A DNA stretch of 64,000 nucleotides from Drechmeria coniospora (GCF_001625195.1 NC_054391.1:1178001-1242000); one strand, 5' to 3'; positions 10,734 to 22,827 are shown, counted from the stretch's first letter. Made by a program: numbers and translations. Notes: generated from the letters alone by a model not told the origin.

Positions 10734-11914
10734 ATGCGTGCAGTGCGAAACACGACACGACTCTCCCTCACTCGGGCTGCCCGACATTGGTCGCACACAT
10801 CCTCGCGACATTTCGGCACGAGCGCGCCGAGATTTGCAGCCTCCTTGGCTGAGGCGGAGGGGGCGACGTCGGCCGCGCTCAACCCACGATGGTTCTCGGA
10901 CCTGACGGATCGCATCCAGAAATGCCTCTCGCTGCGATTGTGCGACCAAGATGACCAACGACTGAGGGAGCAGCTCGATTACCTCGACAAAAACTGGCTC
11001 GATATCTCTGCCGAGCGTGAAGGTTTCCTGTCCATGGAGAGATGGAGAGGGCTGGATAGAGTGCCTGTACAGTGGGGCGATATGGTGCGTGCCTGGTTTA
11101 CATCAAACGCTGCTGCTGCTCGCTTCCTTGGGCACATATAACTGACTTGGACATCGAACCGGTCTCTCTGCAGGATAGCATGGTGAGTGGCCCCCCTCCC
11201 CCTTTCCGCAATCCGGAACCAAGGACTCGGACGCAGGACTTATATGTGCTTCAAGGGTAAATAGTGTCGCACGACGACAAGACACTCTGCCGGTTCGCGC
11301 GTCGCTGACCACAGCAGGTCATGTCAATAACGTCGTGTACAATCGATACGCTGAAGGCGGGCGCGTTACTTGGATTCAAAGTTTTGGCGCGGAATCGGAT
11401 GCGGCGCACAGGCAACGCTGGACCAATCTTATGAAGCCAAAGGGTGTGGGATGCATATTGAAGAGCATCAAGATGGACTACAAGCTAGTACGTGCCCCCA
11501 GAACCCTACTCCCATCGTCCTTTGATCGCCCCGAATCCCCCCTGTGCTGCGCGAATTTGAGACTACAAAGCCCGGAGCTCATGCCACCCTGCGCAGCCCA
11601 TCACCTACCCCGATCGGATAACTGTCCTTCACAAGATGTCGCGGAAACTAGAGTATGGCGCCGACAGCATCTTCCTCGAGGGAGCTGTTCTATCGGAAAG
11701 CAGCAAGCGGATTGCAGCCAGATGCTTTGAGGAGATTGCCGTGTACGATTATCAAGCGGGCCGGAGAGCACCGTTGGAGGACTTTATGGTCGATGCCTTC
11801 CGGGCCGTGTATGAGCGTCAGGAAAGGTGCAAGGCAAAGAGGGACAGCGAGGTGGCACAGCTGCAAGCCTTGGTTCAGCAGATCGAGGACAGGGCCGCGT
11901 CAGTCGGCAAGTAG
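10734..11914 (+). CDS. Mitochondrial hotdog-fold thioesterase-like protein
   Basis: Predicted exons: 10734-11084, a 9 nt exon 11174-11182 (Asp-Ser-Met), about 11318-11487, and 11597-11914; roughly 283 aa. The first 40 residues are Arg/Ser/Thr-rich without acid residues (RNTTRLSLTRAARHWSHTS), a likely mitochondrial presequence. The hotdog active-site loop reads WGDMDSMGHVNNVVYNRYAE, the pattern of 4HBT-type acyl thioesterases, so hydrolysis of an acyl-CoA or acyl-ACP is inferred; the substrate is unknown. The C-terminus is a charged helix (ERQERCKAKRDSEVAQLQAL). Oddity: with perfect donor GTGAGT at 11183 and acceptor CAG at 11317, the GHVNN frame is one base short. Donor GT at 11187 restores the frame but inserts Val and replaces Gly with Ser in the loop. 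A one-base assembly error or a real lesion is possible. Confidence 0.78.
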
Positions 11915-12222
11915 ACAAAACTTGCGCGCAGCGTACACAAGCACGCCAATCAGTATCAATATCACGGCGTGTGAAAGATACTTGGGAGATGGGATACAAA
12001 CATCATGCAACACGACGATTGCCCATGTGCGTAGGCTTCTAGCGGTCGGCGCCGAGAACTGCATTTCTACTCTAGCGGCGTTGGCCATGGAGATGACTCG
12101 AGGCAGGGCGCGACGAACACACGTTATCGTACAGGCAATGGCGCCGATTGCCCACGGCGGCAAGGGATCCATGGGAGGCAGGAAGGGAACCTTGCGAGGG
12201 AGACGTAAAAGAAATCACAGCT
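11915..12222. other. Convergent intergenic spacer
   Basis: 308 bp between the 3' ends of the thioesterase (+) and GH16 (-) genes. No other feature seen; presumably 3'UTRs. Confidence 0.5.
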
Positions 12223-13169
12223 CTAAGTGGTGTAATGCGCGACGTAGCCGACCTCCATCATGCTTCCGTACCCGTCAAGTGTGCTCCAGTTCGGGTAGCC
12301 GGGCTACGCATGCATCCCCTGTCAGCATTCTGCAAAAGAGAGGAGATGACGAGGCTCGGCCCGACGGTGCACGCAAACCAACGTACCCAGTTGCCGCCAA
12401 CGGCGACGTTGAGGAGGAAAAAGACGGGGCTGTAGCAGAGGCTGTTCCAGACGTTGTAGTTGTTGATCCGGGAGCCTCGGATCTGCTGAAACTGTTGTCC
12501 ATCCATGTACCAGGTGATGGTCTGATCCAGCCAGCTGGCCGGCCGTCGGTCAAACTCGATCCGCCAGGTGTGCCAGCCCTGGTCGGGGATGGCGATGGAT
12601 GCACCGAGCCCGTTGCCCTCGTTGCAGATGCCGCCGGGAAAGACATCGCAGTGGGCGGTGCCGTAACCCCTCAGCTGTCCGTTGACCGTCTCCATGACGT
12701 CCAGCTCTCCACATGACGGCCAGGGCATGCCGTAGCGGATCGAGTCGCCGAGGATCCAAAAGGCCGGCCAGATGCCCTGCTTGCGATCGATGGCATTGGT
12801 GCCGAATCGAATGATGGCCTCGGCGCGCGTGAGCCTGCCGGCGGCGGGGGTGAAGACGTACTTGCTCTCGATGCGACCGGACGTCCAACCAAAGGGGGCC
12901 GAGGCATCTCGCCAGGGTACGAACTGAACCGTGCTGCCGCCGCTGAGCTGAACGTTTCGCGAACTGGGCGTGTACGTCTGCAGCTCATTGTTCACCCCAA
13001 GGTTTCCGTTGATGATATTCCAGTTGCCCACGTCGGGAGGCGACCCAGGACTCCCCCCAAACGTATCCTGCCAGACTTTGCTAAAGCCTGCATGGTTGGG
13101 AGCATCCCATGCCTGGGCCGTCGAGACCACGGCCGCGAGGATGGCCGCGAGGGCTTGGTAGCCGGTCAT
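12223..13169 (-). CDS. Secreted GH16 endo-beta-glucanase
   Basis: Two exons on the minus strand: 13169-12387 and 12303-12223, intron 83 nt (GTACGT...TAG), 287 aa. Residues 1-20 (MTGYQALAAILAAVVSTAQA) are a clean signal peptide, so this ATG is preferred to the upstream in-frame one at 13316. The GH16 catalytic motif ExDxxE is intact as GELDVMETVNG, with the nucleophile, helper Asp and acid/base at about E155, D157 and E160. GIWPAFWILGD upstream and WHTWRIEFDRRP downstream are typical of fungal beta-1,3(4)-glucanases of this family. The second exon completes the sandwich with PGYPNWSTLDGYGSMMEVGY. Likely substrates are beta-1,3- or mixed-linkage glucans, from the fungus's own wall or external material; not decidable from sequence. 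No GPI signal or carbohydrate-binding module. Confidence 0.9.
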
Positions 13170-16100
13170 GATGAGAAGAGACACGAAGCGAAAGGATGGT
13201 ATGGCCAACGCGTATCGACAACGGGCGTGACGCAAAGCTCGCAACCTCGCTTGCTGAAGGCGTGATCCGTGATCAACAGCCAGCATATCGCGTCGTTTAA
13301 GTATAGAAGCCAGCAAGCTTCACGGTCTAAGACGGCCAGGCGAATCAGTCGTAGGCGACAAATGACCTCGAGTCATCCTCACCCCCTCCCTCGAGAGTGG
13401 TTCCCGGGAGGGCATCGATGGCCTCGAGGTATGCGCATCCCAGGGCAGCGACTCCAGCGCCTTCAGGCCGACAAGGGTCGCATGGCTGGCGGTTCATGAC
13501 TTTGTGGCTTGGCGGTCCAAGTCCGAATCGGCTCTTCGCAGCGACAACTGTAGTCGGCGTCCGTTCCGAATGATCTACAGTATAGTTCGCCAAGAGCTGG
13601 AAGGACGGGGTGGTGGGAGACCTATCCTCCCCAGGGAATAGGACGCCTTCATGGCAATGTCTCGCTGGGTGTAGGAACGGCGCGCCTCCTGACGAAAGGC
13701 CCGAATATGTGAGCTGGGACACGTGCTTTGGTAAATAGGGGGAAGGAGGGAGTAGGGAAATGTAGAGAGGGGGGGATGAAATGTAGCGGATGATCTTGGG
13801 GGGGGGGGGCATGATTGCGATGCCGCAGGACAAGGGACTCGAGAAAGCACACACAACGTCGTGCTTGATCAGCCTTGGATATATCCATCATCGACGAATA
13901 GCGAGGAACGGGTAAATCTACGATGCCAACCAGATCATGGCCTCCGAATTTGGCTAGCCAAGCTCCCCGATCGAACGAGGCTCAGGGGCAGAGGAAGGAC
14001 AAAACGGGCGGCCATGTTTCGTCTGGTTCTGTGGCACCATTCCGACGTGGGTTGGAAATCGCCGAGCTCGAGTGCCACCAAGGTTTTGTTAGAAGTGTGA
14101 CGACTGATTTTCAGCAAGAATCGTGTCCTGCTTGGCTGGGGAAAAGCGATTATGCATCAGTGGCCATCCTGCTACGACAATCGTGGCCGCCTTTGGGCCG
14201 ACGAATCTTCACACTCGTCGCGTAGAAGCGGCAGAAAGACAGTTCCGATATCAAGCCGCTTGGATGAATGGGCATACCGGTTCCTCATCTGGAAGGACGA
14301 GACAGCGAGCGCGAAGTGTGGCCATCTGCTCGACTTTGCTCACACGCCTTACCACGGGGGCGGGGCAGCAACGAGCAGTGACCAGCCGGCGGGGAGACGG
14401 TAGGGCAGGCGAGATGAGGCGTGACGTGTGCCACGAACGCTGGGGACCGTTCCTCCTCACTGGCGCAGGGGAGGAGGAGCGAATCGGACCGGGCCGCCGA
14501 TTTGCTGCGCACCTGGGTCCACCGTCTTCCATCCCTGGGGCACACGCAATCTGCCGCGTGGGGAGACGGATATGTAGCAGCGGTGATGGCCATCAGCTCC
14601 GATCCAACTCTGCGAGCGTGCTTTCTTCGACGCGGTACTTCATGAGCGTCAACAGCCTCCAGAAGCACGGGCCGTTTCCACAATGTCCGGTGCGAGCGTG
14701 TTTCCTTTGTCTCGCGCGGCCGGTTCGATAGCCGCGGCTGAACGGAAGCCGTTAGCCACAGCTGGAATGGTTGGAAGGCGTGCTGTCGACATTTGGTCAT
14801 TCGCTTGCGAGCCGAGCGGATCCCGTGAGATGGCCACCGTGCATGGTACACGTTCGGAGCACGGATGATGGTACACGTACTCGATCGCTCGTGCTCGCCG
14901 TTGCATGTCCACTCCGTCGGCGATGTAACCCTACCCTCCCCTCCCATGGTACTGGGTCCATCGACAGTTTGTCGCGCGCACGAGTACTGAGCACGTTGAG
15001 AATGACGGGCACGACCATCACTAGACCTTTTGATGCTTGTGTCGTCGCTCGTCGCCCATCAGCTCGGCCGTTGCCTCAAGGCTATGGCGACGGTCGGAAA
15101 TGGAAGCACCTGTGTGGGTGGGCGGAACAAGGCGATTCCGTCGACGGATTTCGTTTTCGCTGCAATCATGCCACGTTGATGTAGACGGAGATATTCAGAC
15201 GGTACAGCTATGTCAAGAACACGCAGATATTTTCGTAGAAACTACGAGAACGCACCTTCCCGAGAACGCACTTTTCCGAGAACGCACCTTCCTTTGGACA
15301 CACTTACCCATGGGAAGGTGCGTAGAAGTAGCGACTGACACTGTGAGGGCAGGCACGCCCAGCCAAACAGGAATGAATGCGGCGGCTTCTCAACCACACT
15401 TCCCCCCACGTGACATCGGGCCGTCCCCGTCTGCTGGGCGGGCATTAATAAAAGCTGGTGGATGGAAGCGTACCGGACGATCATGCAAGTACATGTAGTT
15501 GGCAGCACACCTACACCAACATTCCGAAGCACAATGGCCTTGTGTATTTGATAGTTGGTCTCTTCTCTTTGTAGTGGCAGATAAGTACGAGCATGTGCAA
15601 TGTGCACACAGAGACATGGACGGGCAGGTACCAAGCTTGTTCTCTCTGCAATCGTGCGCAACCTCAAGGCCTCGTGTCCGAGGAGGAGCTGGGATCATCC
15701 AAGTGAACAGAGCTACACGGGCAGGTGGATGCGCCGGTGATCTCGTGCTTGGTAGGCAAAACAACATGATTTCCACGGTATAGAGGCGGCGTTGAACATG
15801 TGCATGCATGTATCCGGGTGTGGAGTACTATTATTTATCGCCTTCGAGCATGCATCATGGTCTCGTCGACGCGACCGTCATGCGCAACTCGACATGTCGC
15901 GGCCCGAAACGAGCATGGCCCATCACACGCGGCAATTGCTGTTTGGCACATTAGAGTTTACTGCTGTTTTCTACTCTGTTGAGCAGGTTGCAATGCGCTT
16001 GCAGCACCCTTGCTCGCCACGCTTGTCGGCAAGCTTGAATTGCGCTCCTTTTTTTTTTTTGCTCCCCCAGAGTTTTCACTCGTCCGTGGGATTGTTGTCA

Positions 16101-16648
16101 GCATGGTTGCATATCCCCTGGTGATATACCAGCATTTGCTGCGTCGATGTTGTTGATGGAGAGCATGCTCCGAAGTGCGAATAAAGTACGGATTGGTCCG
16201 TGGCAGGAGAAATATTGGCCCACCTTACGCATACGTCATCGGTCGTTGACGCACTTGTACTGCAAGCACGACTGACCGACTCTCCACCCGGCGCCTGCCA
16301 GGCTAGCCGTGGTCACGTCATAGGTAAAATGTATGGAGTGCGGAAGCCTAGTACGCCCGCTCCGACTCACTTCTCCTCCTTTCTCCTCCTTTTCACGACT
16401 CACACTTCATCGAGCCAACCACCCTCTGTCGAGCCAATTCTGTGTCCGCCTGCTTCCATCGTCAACCGCTCTCACGTAGCTCTCCCCCGCCGTCGCTTTG
16501 ACCGCCACGCAGTCCGCGACGACGCAACGAGCCCTGTTGCCAATCCGCTGCCGACGCCTTCAGCTTCACCACCACCTCCAGCTTCACCTCCACCTCCAGC
16601 TTCACCTCCACCTCCAGCTTCACCTCCACCTCCACCTCCACCTCCATC
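13170..16648. other. Intergenic, no gene recognised
   Basis: 3.5 kb with several overlapping open frames of 80-220 codons that show no recognisable domain and no consistent codon pattern. It contains a G10 run near 13800, a three-fold GAGAACGCACYTTCC repeat at 15247-15295, and an 18 bp CACCTCCAGCTTCACCTC tandem repeat at 16560-16640 just upstream of the OM14 start, probably in its 5'UTR. Confidence 0.5.
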
Positions 16649-17333
16649 AGTACGTTCCTACTTCCTCCCAGTGAGCCGTGCGCAATCGCCGCTGACGCTT
16701 GGCGTAGTGTCATACGCCGACATCGCTGCCAGCGGTCCGAAACAGACGCCGGCCGAGGTAAGTTCGCCTCGATCGAAGCGCCTCCGTCGTGAGATCAACA
16801 GTTGTGCCGACTCCGTTCGTGGCCCTGTCCTGACGCATCGCCGTCCCCCGCAGGCTGCCGCGCCCCAACCCCCCGAGATCGTCAACACAGAGTCGGCGTC
16901 GATGGCGTCGCTCGTCGACGTCGACGTTCCCAGCGTCCACACCGTTCCCTCCGATTTCCTTGACCAAGACGTCCAGACGGAGACGCAAGCCAACCGCCGC
17001 GACCGCGAGCACGCCCTGGCCGCCAAGGCCAAGGCCAACGCGGAACGGGCGAAACGGGAGGCCGCTGCCAAGGCCCGCAAGGCCGACTCTTGGCTTACCG
17101 CCCAGTTCGCCAGCCTTTCCGACGGCAGCGCCGGCGCTCTCGCCATCACCAACTTCGCCGCCGTCGTCGGCCTCAGCTCCTACCTCGGCTACAAAGCCTG
17201 GGGTTTGTATGACAAGGGTCGCCTGGACTGGAAGACGGCCGGCATCGGCCTGAGCATTCTCGCCACCGTTGGTGCCGTGGAATCCGTCATTGGGGGATAC
17301 CTGTACAAGGGAAAGAAGAAGGGCTCGTCTTGA
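16649..17333 (+). CDS. OM14: Mitochondrial outer membrane protein OM14 homologue
   Basis: Outer-membrane protein of mitochondria; in yeast OM14 helps dock ribosomes via the nascent-chain complex. The C-terminal ~80 residues match the fungal OM14 pattern: hydrophobic segments ITNFAAVVGLSSYLGYKAWG and TAGIGLSILATVGAVESVIG, ending in the basic tail YLYKGKKKGSS. A helical Ala/Lys/Arg-rich linker (AAKAKANAERAKREAAAKAR) precedes them. The start codon appears to be split by an intron: A at 16649, intron 16650-16707 (58 nt, GTACGT, branch GCTGAC, TAG), then TG at 16708-16709. This gives the usual N-terminus MSYADIAASGPKQTP. A second intron, 16758-16853, is 96 nt and in frame, so it is easily missed. 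Predicted 176 aa. A longer open frame upstream is P/S/T-rich and does not look coding. Confidence 0.82.
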
Positions 17334-17706
17334 GCCTGAACTACTTGTTGCCACTCCTCTCATCAGCCGTCGGGCCTGGCACGCGTCGACTTGGCGCCCT
17401 TGTTGATGCCCATGCCCATCTCCTCTCTTGCTGTACAACCATGCATTTGTTCCGTTCATTTGCCGCCATCTCCGCCCTGTGGCCCTCCGTCACCGTCGTG
17501 TCTTGTTCGCAATGAAACACTGGCTCTGTTCATCATCTGCTCTGCGCCCAGTCATGTGAACCTGTCCTTGGTAGAGTGGTTGTGAGCCGATCATCTCTGG
17601 CTAATGCTAGTTTACACTACATCCGAGCAGCTTCCCCTCGTACAGCTTGCATGAGATATACAGACGTTTTGCTTCGCATGCCGGGGACATGGATGCCTCC
17701 TTGCCG
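17334..17706. other. Convergent intergenic spacer
   Basis: 373 bp between the 3' ends of OM14 (+) and MIA40 (-). Nothing else seen. Confidence 0.45.
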
Positions 17707-18763
17707 CTACATATCTTGCTCTTTTCTCTCTTCATTCTTTTTCAAGCCCTCGGCTTTGGGATCTGCTTTGGCCGCCTCTTTTATTTCCGTCTTCTTCTCC
17801 ACTTCACCACCCGAGGCAGCAGCGTTTTTCGGCGCCGCCGTCAACGCGTCAGAGGTTCTCACCCCCGACACGTCGTTCGTCTTGACATTAGCGTCGCCGG
17901 CGGCAGGCGATGGGACCAACTCTCCCGAATTTTCCTTTTCCTCTGCCAAAGCCTGCTCCGGCGCGTCGGGTGCGTCGTCTGCTGGTTCTTCGTCAAGTTC
18001 AGCACCATAGATATCGGGGTACTTTCGGAAGCATTCTTGCATGCCCCTAGTTGTATCCGTCAGCAAATCCACCAAAACAATGATCGTAGATTCGACCCGG
18101 GCACGACGTACTGAAACTTGTCTATGCAGTCCATTCCCTTCGGCTCCTCGGTAGAGTGCACGAAGCAGCTGAATGCAGTCTTGAACTCCTCACCGCAAGG
18201 CCCATGAGCCATGCCACCGAGGCACGGGCAGTCCCAGTTGATCTCGCCCGTCTCGGGGTTGAAAGCGCCCTCCTGACCGGCCTCTTCCTCGAGCGCCGCG
18301 GGTCCGCCATCGAGGCCGCTCGTGCTTTGTGCCTCGGTCCCGCTCTGCTGATCGTCCGCCAGTCGAGTCGGTTCTTTGGCGGCCGAGGGAGCTTCCTGAT
18401 TTTTCGCCGCCCGGATTTGCTTCCGTTTCTCCTCAATCACAGATTCGACCGTCTGGAGGTCGGAGTCGGCAAAGGACGACGGCGCGGGGATCGTCTTGTC
18501 TGTCGCAGGTGTTAATGAATTGCATCTCCTCTCACCGCCAGGGAGCTCGTACTTTGCGGCTCATCTGCGAACACGGAACTTGTGTTGTAGTAGTACACAG
18601 CTGCACCGGCAAGACCCCATCGTAACGTAGCGCCCTTCCAGCTCCGGCGCTTGCTGCCTGGCGATCCTGTGGAGGCGAATCGTCGGTTGAGGGGCTTCGT
18701 GCAGCTCCTCGACAGGCCGGTCACACCTTGCCGGGAGGCCGATCTCACAGCCGTCCGATACAT
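17707..18763 (-). CDS. MIA40: Mitochondrial intermembrane-space import and assembly protein MIA40
   Basis: Oxidoreductase of the intermembrane space that imports and oxidises small cysteine-rich proteins. Three exons on the minus strand: 18763-18553, 18499-18112 and 18046-17707 (312 aa). The N-terminus is basic ([16 protein letters not shown]...NRRFAS), followed by a membrane anchor [17 protein letters not shown], as in fungal membrane-anchored MIA40. The redox motif is WDCPCLGG (CPC at about 161-163). It is followed by the twin CX9C pair [11 protein letters not shown] and CIDKFQGMQEC, then [12 protein letters not shown]. Intron 2 (65 nt) interrupts the second CX9C. The C-terminal ~90 residues are acidic and Lys/Ala-rich low complexity. 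Exon 1 end: donor GTACGA at 18552 gives a 53 nt intron; an alternative GTGAGA donor would give only 41 nt. The gene sits directly downstream of CTP synthase on the same strand, 423 bp apart. Confidence 0.93.
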
Positions 18764-19186
18764 GCCATGCAGTTTATTCTCCAACGTGAAGCGAAGCAAC
18801 GAGTAGCCGTCGTGGAGGAGGTGGTGTGGAGATGAAATCGCCCGTACTCCCGCCGCCGTCTCGAAAAGATTTGAAGGTTCGGAACGCATTAGTCAGCCAC
18901 GTCACCTCGACATGTTATCTCGACGCACCACTATCAACGACCGCTCCATGGCCAAGTGCTCCTCCGGTAACATGCATGCAAGTACATTCACATTCGAAAC
19001 TGCCATGCATGGCCAAAGAATACGGTTATTTCTTGGGCGACGGCCAATTATTGTCTTCTCGTTTCCGGATGAAGCGTCATGTTCTCGAGTGGTGGAAGAC
19101 GACGTGTACGATGTGCAGCACGACAAAACCATCACAACGGCCAATTGGAGATGGTATGGTCTATCAATGTCTATGGATGTAGCGTC
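18764..19186. other. Intergenic, MIA40 promoter region
   Basis: 423 bp between the CTP synthase stop and the MIA40 start, same strand. No separate gene seen. Confidence 0.45.
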
Positions 19187-21247
19187 TTAAAATTTCGAGT
19201 CGTTAGCACTGCCGTGAATAGGCAGTGATGTTTCGTTGCATATGTCCTTGGTCACCTTTTCGAGGCAGCCCGCAGAGGCGGCGATGAAGCCCAAGTACGG
19301 CCGCGATGGGTCGAGCACGCGGCTGAGATACTCGGGGTGATACTGGACGCCAACAAACCACGGGTGGTCCTTGAGCTCGAATATCTCCATGCGATTGCCC
19401 GTGTCATCCTTGCCAATAAATGTCAAACCCGCCTTCTCAAGCTCGTCGACCATATCCGGGTTGACCTCGTAGCGATGGCGATGTCTCTCCTCGATCGTCG
19501 TGGCCTTGCCGTACAAGGCACGCAGCTTGCTGTACTCACTCCCAGGCTGGAAGTGGGTCGCGCGCGCACCTAACCGCATCGTACCACCCATGTGCTCCTT
19601 GGAGCCTTCTGGCATGAAGATGATGGCACATTCCTCGGCCTCCGAGTCAAACTCCTCCGAGGTGGCGTTGACCTTGCCGCAGACCCGACGGGCGTACTCG
19701 ATGACGGCGATCTGCATGCCCAGGCAGATGCCCAGGTAGGGAGTCTTGCGCTCGCGAGCCCACTGGGCCGCCTTGATCATGCCTTCGGTGCCGCGGTGGC
19801 CGAAACCTCCGGGGACGAGGATGCCCGCCGCGGTGGAGACCTCGTGCCACGCCTTGTAGAAGGCGACGGGGTCGCTCTTTTGCGTCTTGTCCTCGAGCTG
19901 CTCCGAGTCGACCCATATGAGGTTCAGCCTCCGGCCGCACCGCATCGCCGAGTGTTCCAGCGATTTGACGACCGACAGGTACGCGTCCGGCAGCTCGACG
20001 TATTTGCCGACGAGGGCGATGTCGAGCTTGTCGGCGTGCTCCTGAGGGATGATTTCATTCCACTTCCTCCAGATTTCAGCCCCTCTGGAGACGAGAGCCG
20101 GCGTCGTGGGTACTTGGTCCAAGTTGAGAGTGGTTCGCAGCAGTTCGTTGAGGCCTTGCTGCTCGAGCAGGATGGGCACTTGATAGATGGTCCGCATGTC
20201 CCGCACAGCAACAACCTGCTCGATCTCGACCTGACAGCTCTGGGCAATCTTGCCAATTGTGACTTCTTCCAGCGGTTTTTCGCACCGGCAAGCGATCAAG
20301 TCGGGGATGAGGCCGGCGCTCCGGACACTCTTGACCGCGTGCTGTGTCGGTTTCGTCTTCTGCTCGCCATTGACGATGGGGATGTACGAGACGTGAATGT
20401 TGATGAAGTTGCCCTTGCCCGCCTTGTGTCGAAGTTGGGTGAGGGCCTCGACGAAAGGCATGCTCTCGATATCGCCGACAGTACCGCCGAGCTCGATTAT
20501 GCACACGTCCGGTTCTGAATCGCTATCGTCGACGGCGATCTTGGCGACGCGCTCGATGTGTTCGACGATGGCTGTGGTGACATGAGGCACGACTTGGACA
20601 GTACGGCCCAAGTAGTCACCCCTCCGCTCCTTTTCAATGACGTGCTTGTAGATCTTGCCGGTTGTGATGTTGTTATCCCGCGTGAGGTTGAGGCCCAGAT
20701 ACCTTTGGTATCGGCCGTCAGCTGCACCGCCCGTGGCGCAAAAACGGCACGGATTGGAGGACGCACCTTTCATAGTTTCCGAGGTCTAGATCTGTCTCGC
20801 CGCCATCCCGGAGCACAAAGCACTCCCCGTGCCTTCAGACCGGATGTCGTCAGCAAGGACAATGATTCGGACGAGCAGGACCGCCAGCCTTACTCCTTGG
20901 GGTTCATGGTTCCGGCATCGACGTTGATGTACGGATCAATCTTGATCGCCTATCTCTCTCGCGTCAGCAATCTCTTACGGAAGCTTCTTGGTCGCATGAT
21001 GGCATACCGTAACCTTGAGGCCATCCGTCTTGAGCAGCAAGCCTGCCGAGGACGCTTTGCGGCTGATCAGCACGGTGGTTCACCGCCAGTGCGCGCTGAT
21101 GGACCGGCAATCGTTCATACCTATAATCCCCTTACCCACACCGCTGACGACGCCTGATCATTTGAGGTCAGCATGGCGAAAAAGGTAAATCGGACGTGGT
21201 GTCATCATCCACATCAACTTACCGCCAGAGACCAAAACGTACTTCAT
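19187..21247 (-). CDS. URA7: CTP synthase
   Basis: Makes CTP from UTP, ATP and glutamine; last step of pyrimidine nucleotide synthesis, cytosolic. Six exons on the minus strand: 21247-21223, 21153-21121, 21054-21008, 20949-20894, 20832-20767 and 20702-19187, total 580 aa, the usual fungal length. The five small 5' exons rebuild the ATP-binding start [18 protein letters not shown], then [33 protein letters not shown] and [16 protein letters not shown] without any frame conflict. Exon 6 contains [12 protein letters not shown], the ammonia-ligase domain, and the class I glutamine amidotransferase domain with nucleophile Cys at about 402 (GICLGMQ) and the His-Glu pair in YHPEYLSR. One residue is unusual for the family: Cys in HGECFVL, where Val is common. 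The gene is divergent from thiamine pyrophosphokinase. Confidence 0.96.
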
Positions 21248-21919
21248 TTTGGCGTCGACCTGAGAAGAATCGGAAAAAGAATAAATTTCAGCAAGATGAA
21301 GGAGCCTCCCTATAAGAAACCGGTGAAATTATATGGACCGCTCCCGCCCGCGGCGATTAACGGTTGTGATTATGGCAATATGACTGACGAAGACGCGACA
21401 AAGGACATGGGATGGTAAAAAAAAGCGAACCGCCGCCAAGGGACGCGATGTGGAGGGGGGACGACGCGGCCAAATCCCCGAAGCTTATCCGAAATGGTGT
21501 GGCTTCTGCTAAACACCCCGAAACTCAAGGCCCCCCCTCCCGATGCAGCGAACTTGTGATGCCACGTGTTGACGTGACGGATTTGCAGTGCAATTGATTG
21601 TGTCTGATGCCCGCAAGGTTTAGGTTGCAGCCTTACTGATTTAGGGAAAGAGCACGTTGACAGATTGGTTGTGGGATTCAGAGTTGCAAAGTGGCGGCTG
21701 GGGAGTTGGGCTTTTCGACGAGAAACTCGTAATAGTAATCTCCGGCACGCACCAAGATAAGACGCCAGCCAGCCAGTATCCATCCACCCGCCCGCCTCGC
21801 CGGGTTTGTTCCTTACGTCGCACGACTTGCCGACTCTCTTTTCACGGTGCGTTTCCCGAACGACAGGCCACTCGTTTCGCTTCGCTTCCTGCCTCGAACC
21901 CAACGGCTTCGCTATCAAG
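21248..21919. promoter_or_regulatory. Divergent promoter region, CTP synthase / thiamine pyrophosphokinase
   Basis: 672 bp between two head-to-head housekeeping genes; it must hold both promoters and 5'UTRs. No clear TATA box or thiamine riboswitch was identified. Open frames here are short and unrecognised. Confidence 0.55.
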
Positions 21920-22827
21920 ATGGCATCTCAGACGTTTGAGTGGCATCCGGGAAAACTGCTGCGAGACGACCAAGACAGCAGCACGACGAATTTTGCACTC
22001 CTCGTGCTCAACCAACCGCTCAAGAACGGCACCAACCTGCGCAGGCTGTGGAAAAACTGTACGGTGCCTCCAAGACGAGTATATTGGCGGTGTTTGCTAA
22101 CGGAAAGGGTAGCGGTGATCCGAGTGGCGGCGGATGGTGGTGCCAATCGTCTCCATGAACTGTCCTCGTTCCACGGTAAATTCGTGAGTGCCCTTTCGCA
22201 GACGTTGGCGGGAAACGAGGGCCATCTTCTGACTTGACAACGCCGCAGTCGAACCTCCAGGCCATCATTGGTGACCTCGACTCGCTGTCCCCGTCGGTGC
22301 GAAACTTTTACACATCGCGACCCAACCCGGCCGAGGTGATCCACGACGCCGACCAAGATTCCACCGACTTTGGCAAGGCCATCACCTGGATCCGCAAGGG
22401 GCGCAAAGGCATTGACATTGTCGCCTTGGGCGGCATCGGGGGACGGGTCGACCAGGGCCTCAGCCAGCTGCATCATCTCTACCTCTTCCACCCCGGCCCC
22501 GACTATGCCGCGGGCCACCTCTACCTCCTCTCCGGCTCGAGCCTCACCTTCCTGCTGACGGCCGGAACGCACCACATCCAGGTCAAGGAGGACGGCGAGG
22601 ACGAGGTGTTTGGCAGACACGTCGGCATCATCCCCCTCCAAGAACCGAGCGTCATTTCCACAAAGGGGCTGGAGTGGGACGTGACAGACTGGGAGTCCAA
22701 GATTGGAGGGCAGATGAGCACCAGCAATCGGGTGCTGCCGCAAACAAAGTGCGTCGAAGTCCAGACGAGCAAGGATGTGCTCTTCACCATAGCTTTACGG
22801 CCCATTGACGGCGAGGACGATGCGTAA
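21920..22827 (+). CDS. THI80: Thiamine pyrophosphokinase
   Basis: Transfers pyrophosphate from ATP to thiamine to make the cofactor thiamine diphosphate. Three exons: 21920-22058, 22113-22183 and 22249-22827 (262 aa). Introns of 54 and 65 nt have good borders; the first carries branch GCTAAC. Joined exons give LWKNSVIRVAADGGANRLHE, the conserved TPK N-terminal block. Exon 3 holds IIGDLDSLSP (about 76-85), DQDSTDFGKAI and LGGIGGRVDQGLSQL, the catalytic and metal/ATP-binding motifs of the family. The C-terminal beta domain that binds thiamine (GLEWDVTDWESKIGGQMSTSN) is complete. The 3' end faces BOS1, 147 bp away. Confidence 0.95.

Noticed and set aside
16200..16648. Upstream in-frame extension of the OM14 frame
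   Set aside because: Contains a Pro-rich stretch from an 18 bp DNA repeat and no OM14-like sequence; the split-ATG model gives the expected N-terminus.
18090..18112. GATTCGACCCGGG resembling a tRNA B box
   Set aside because: Lies in intron 2 of MIA40 and lacks an A box or cloverleaf arms at the right distance.
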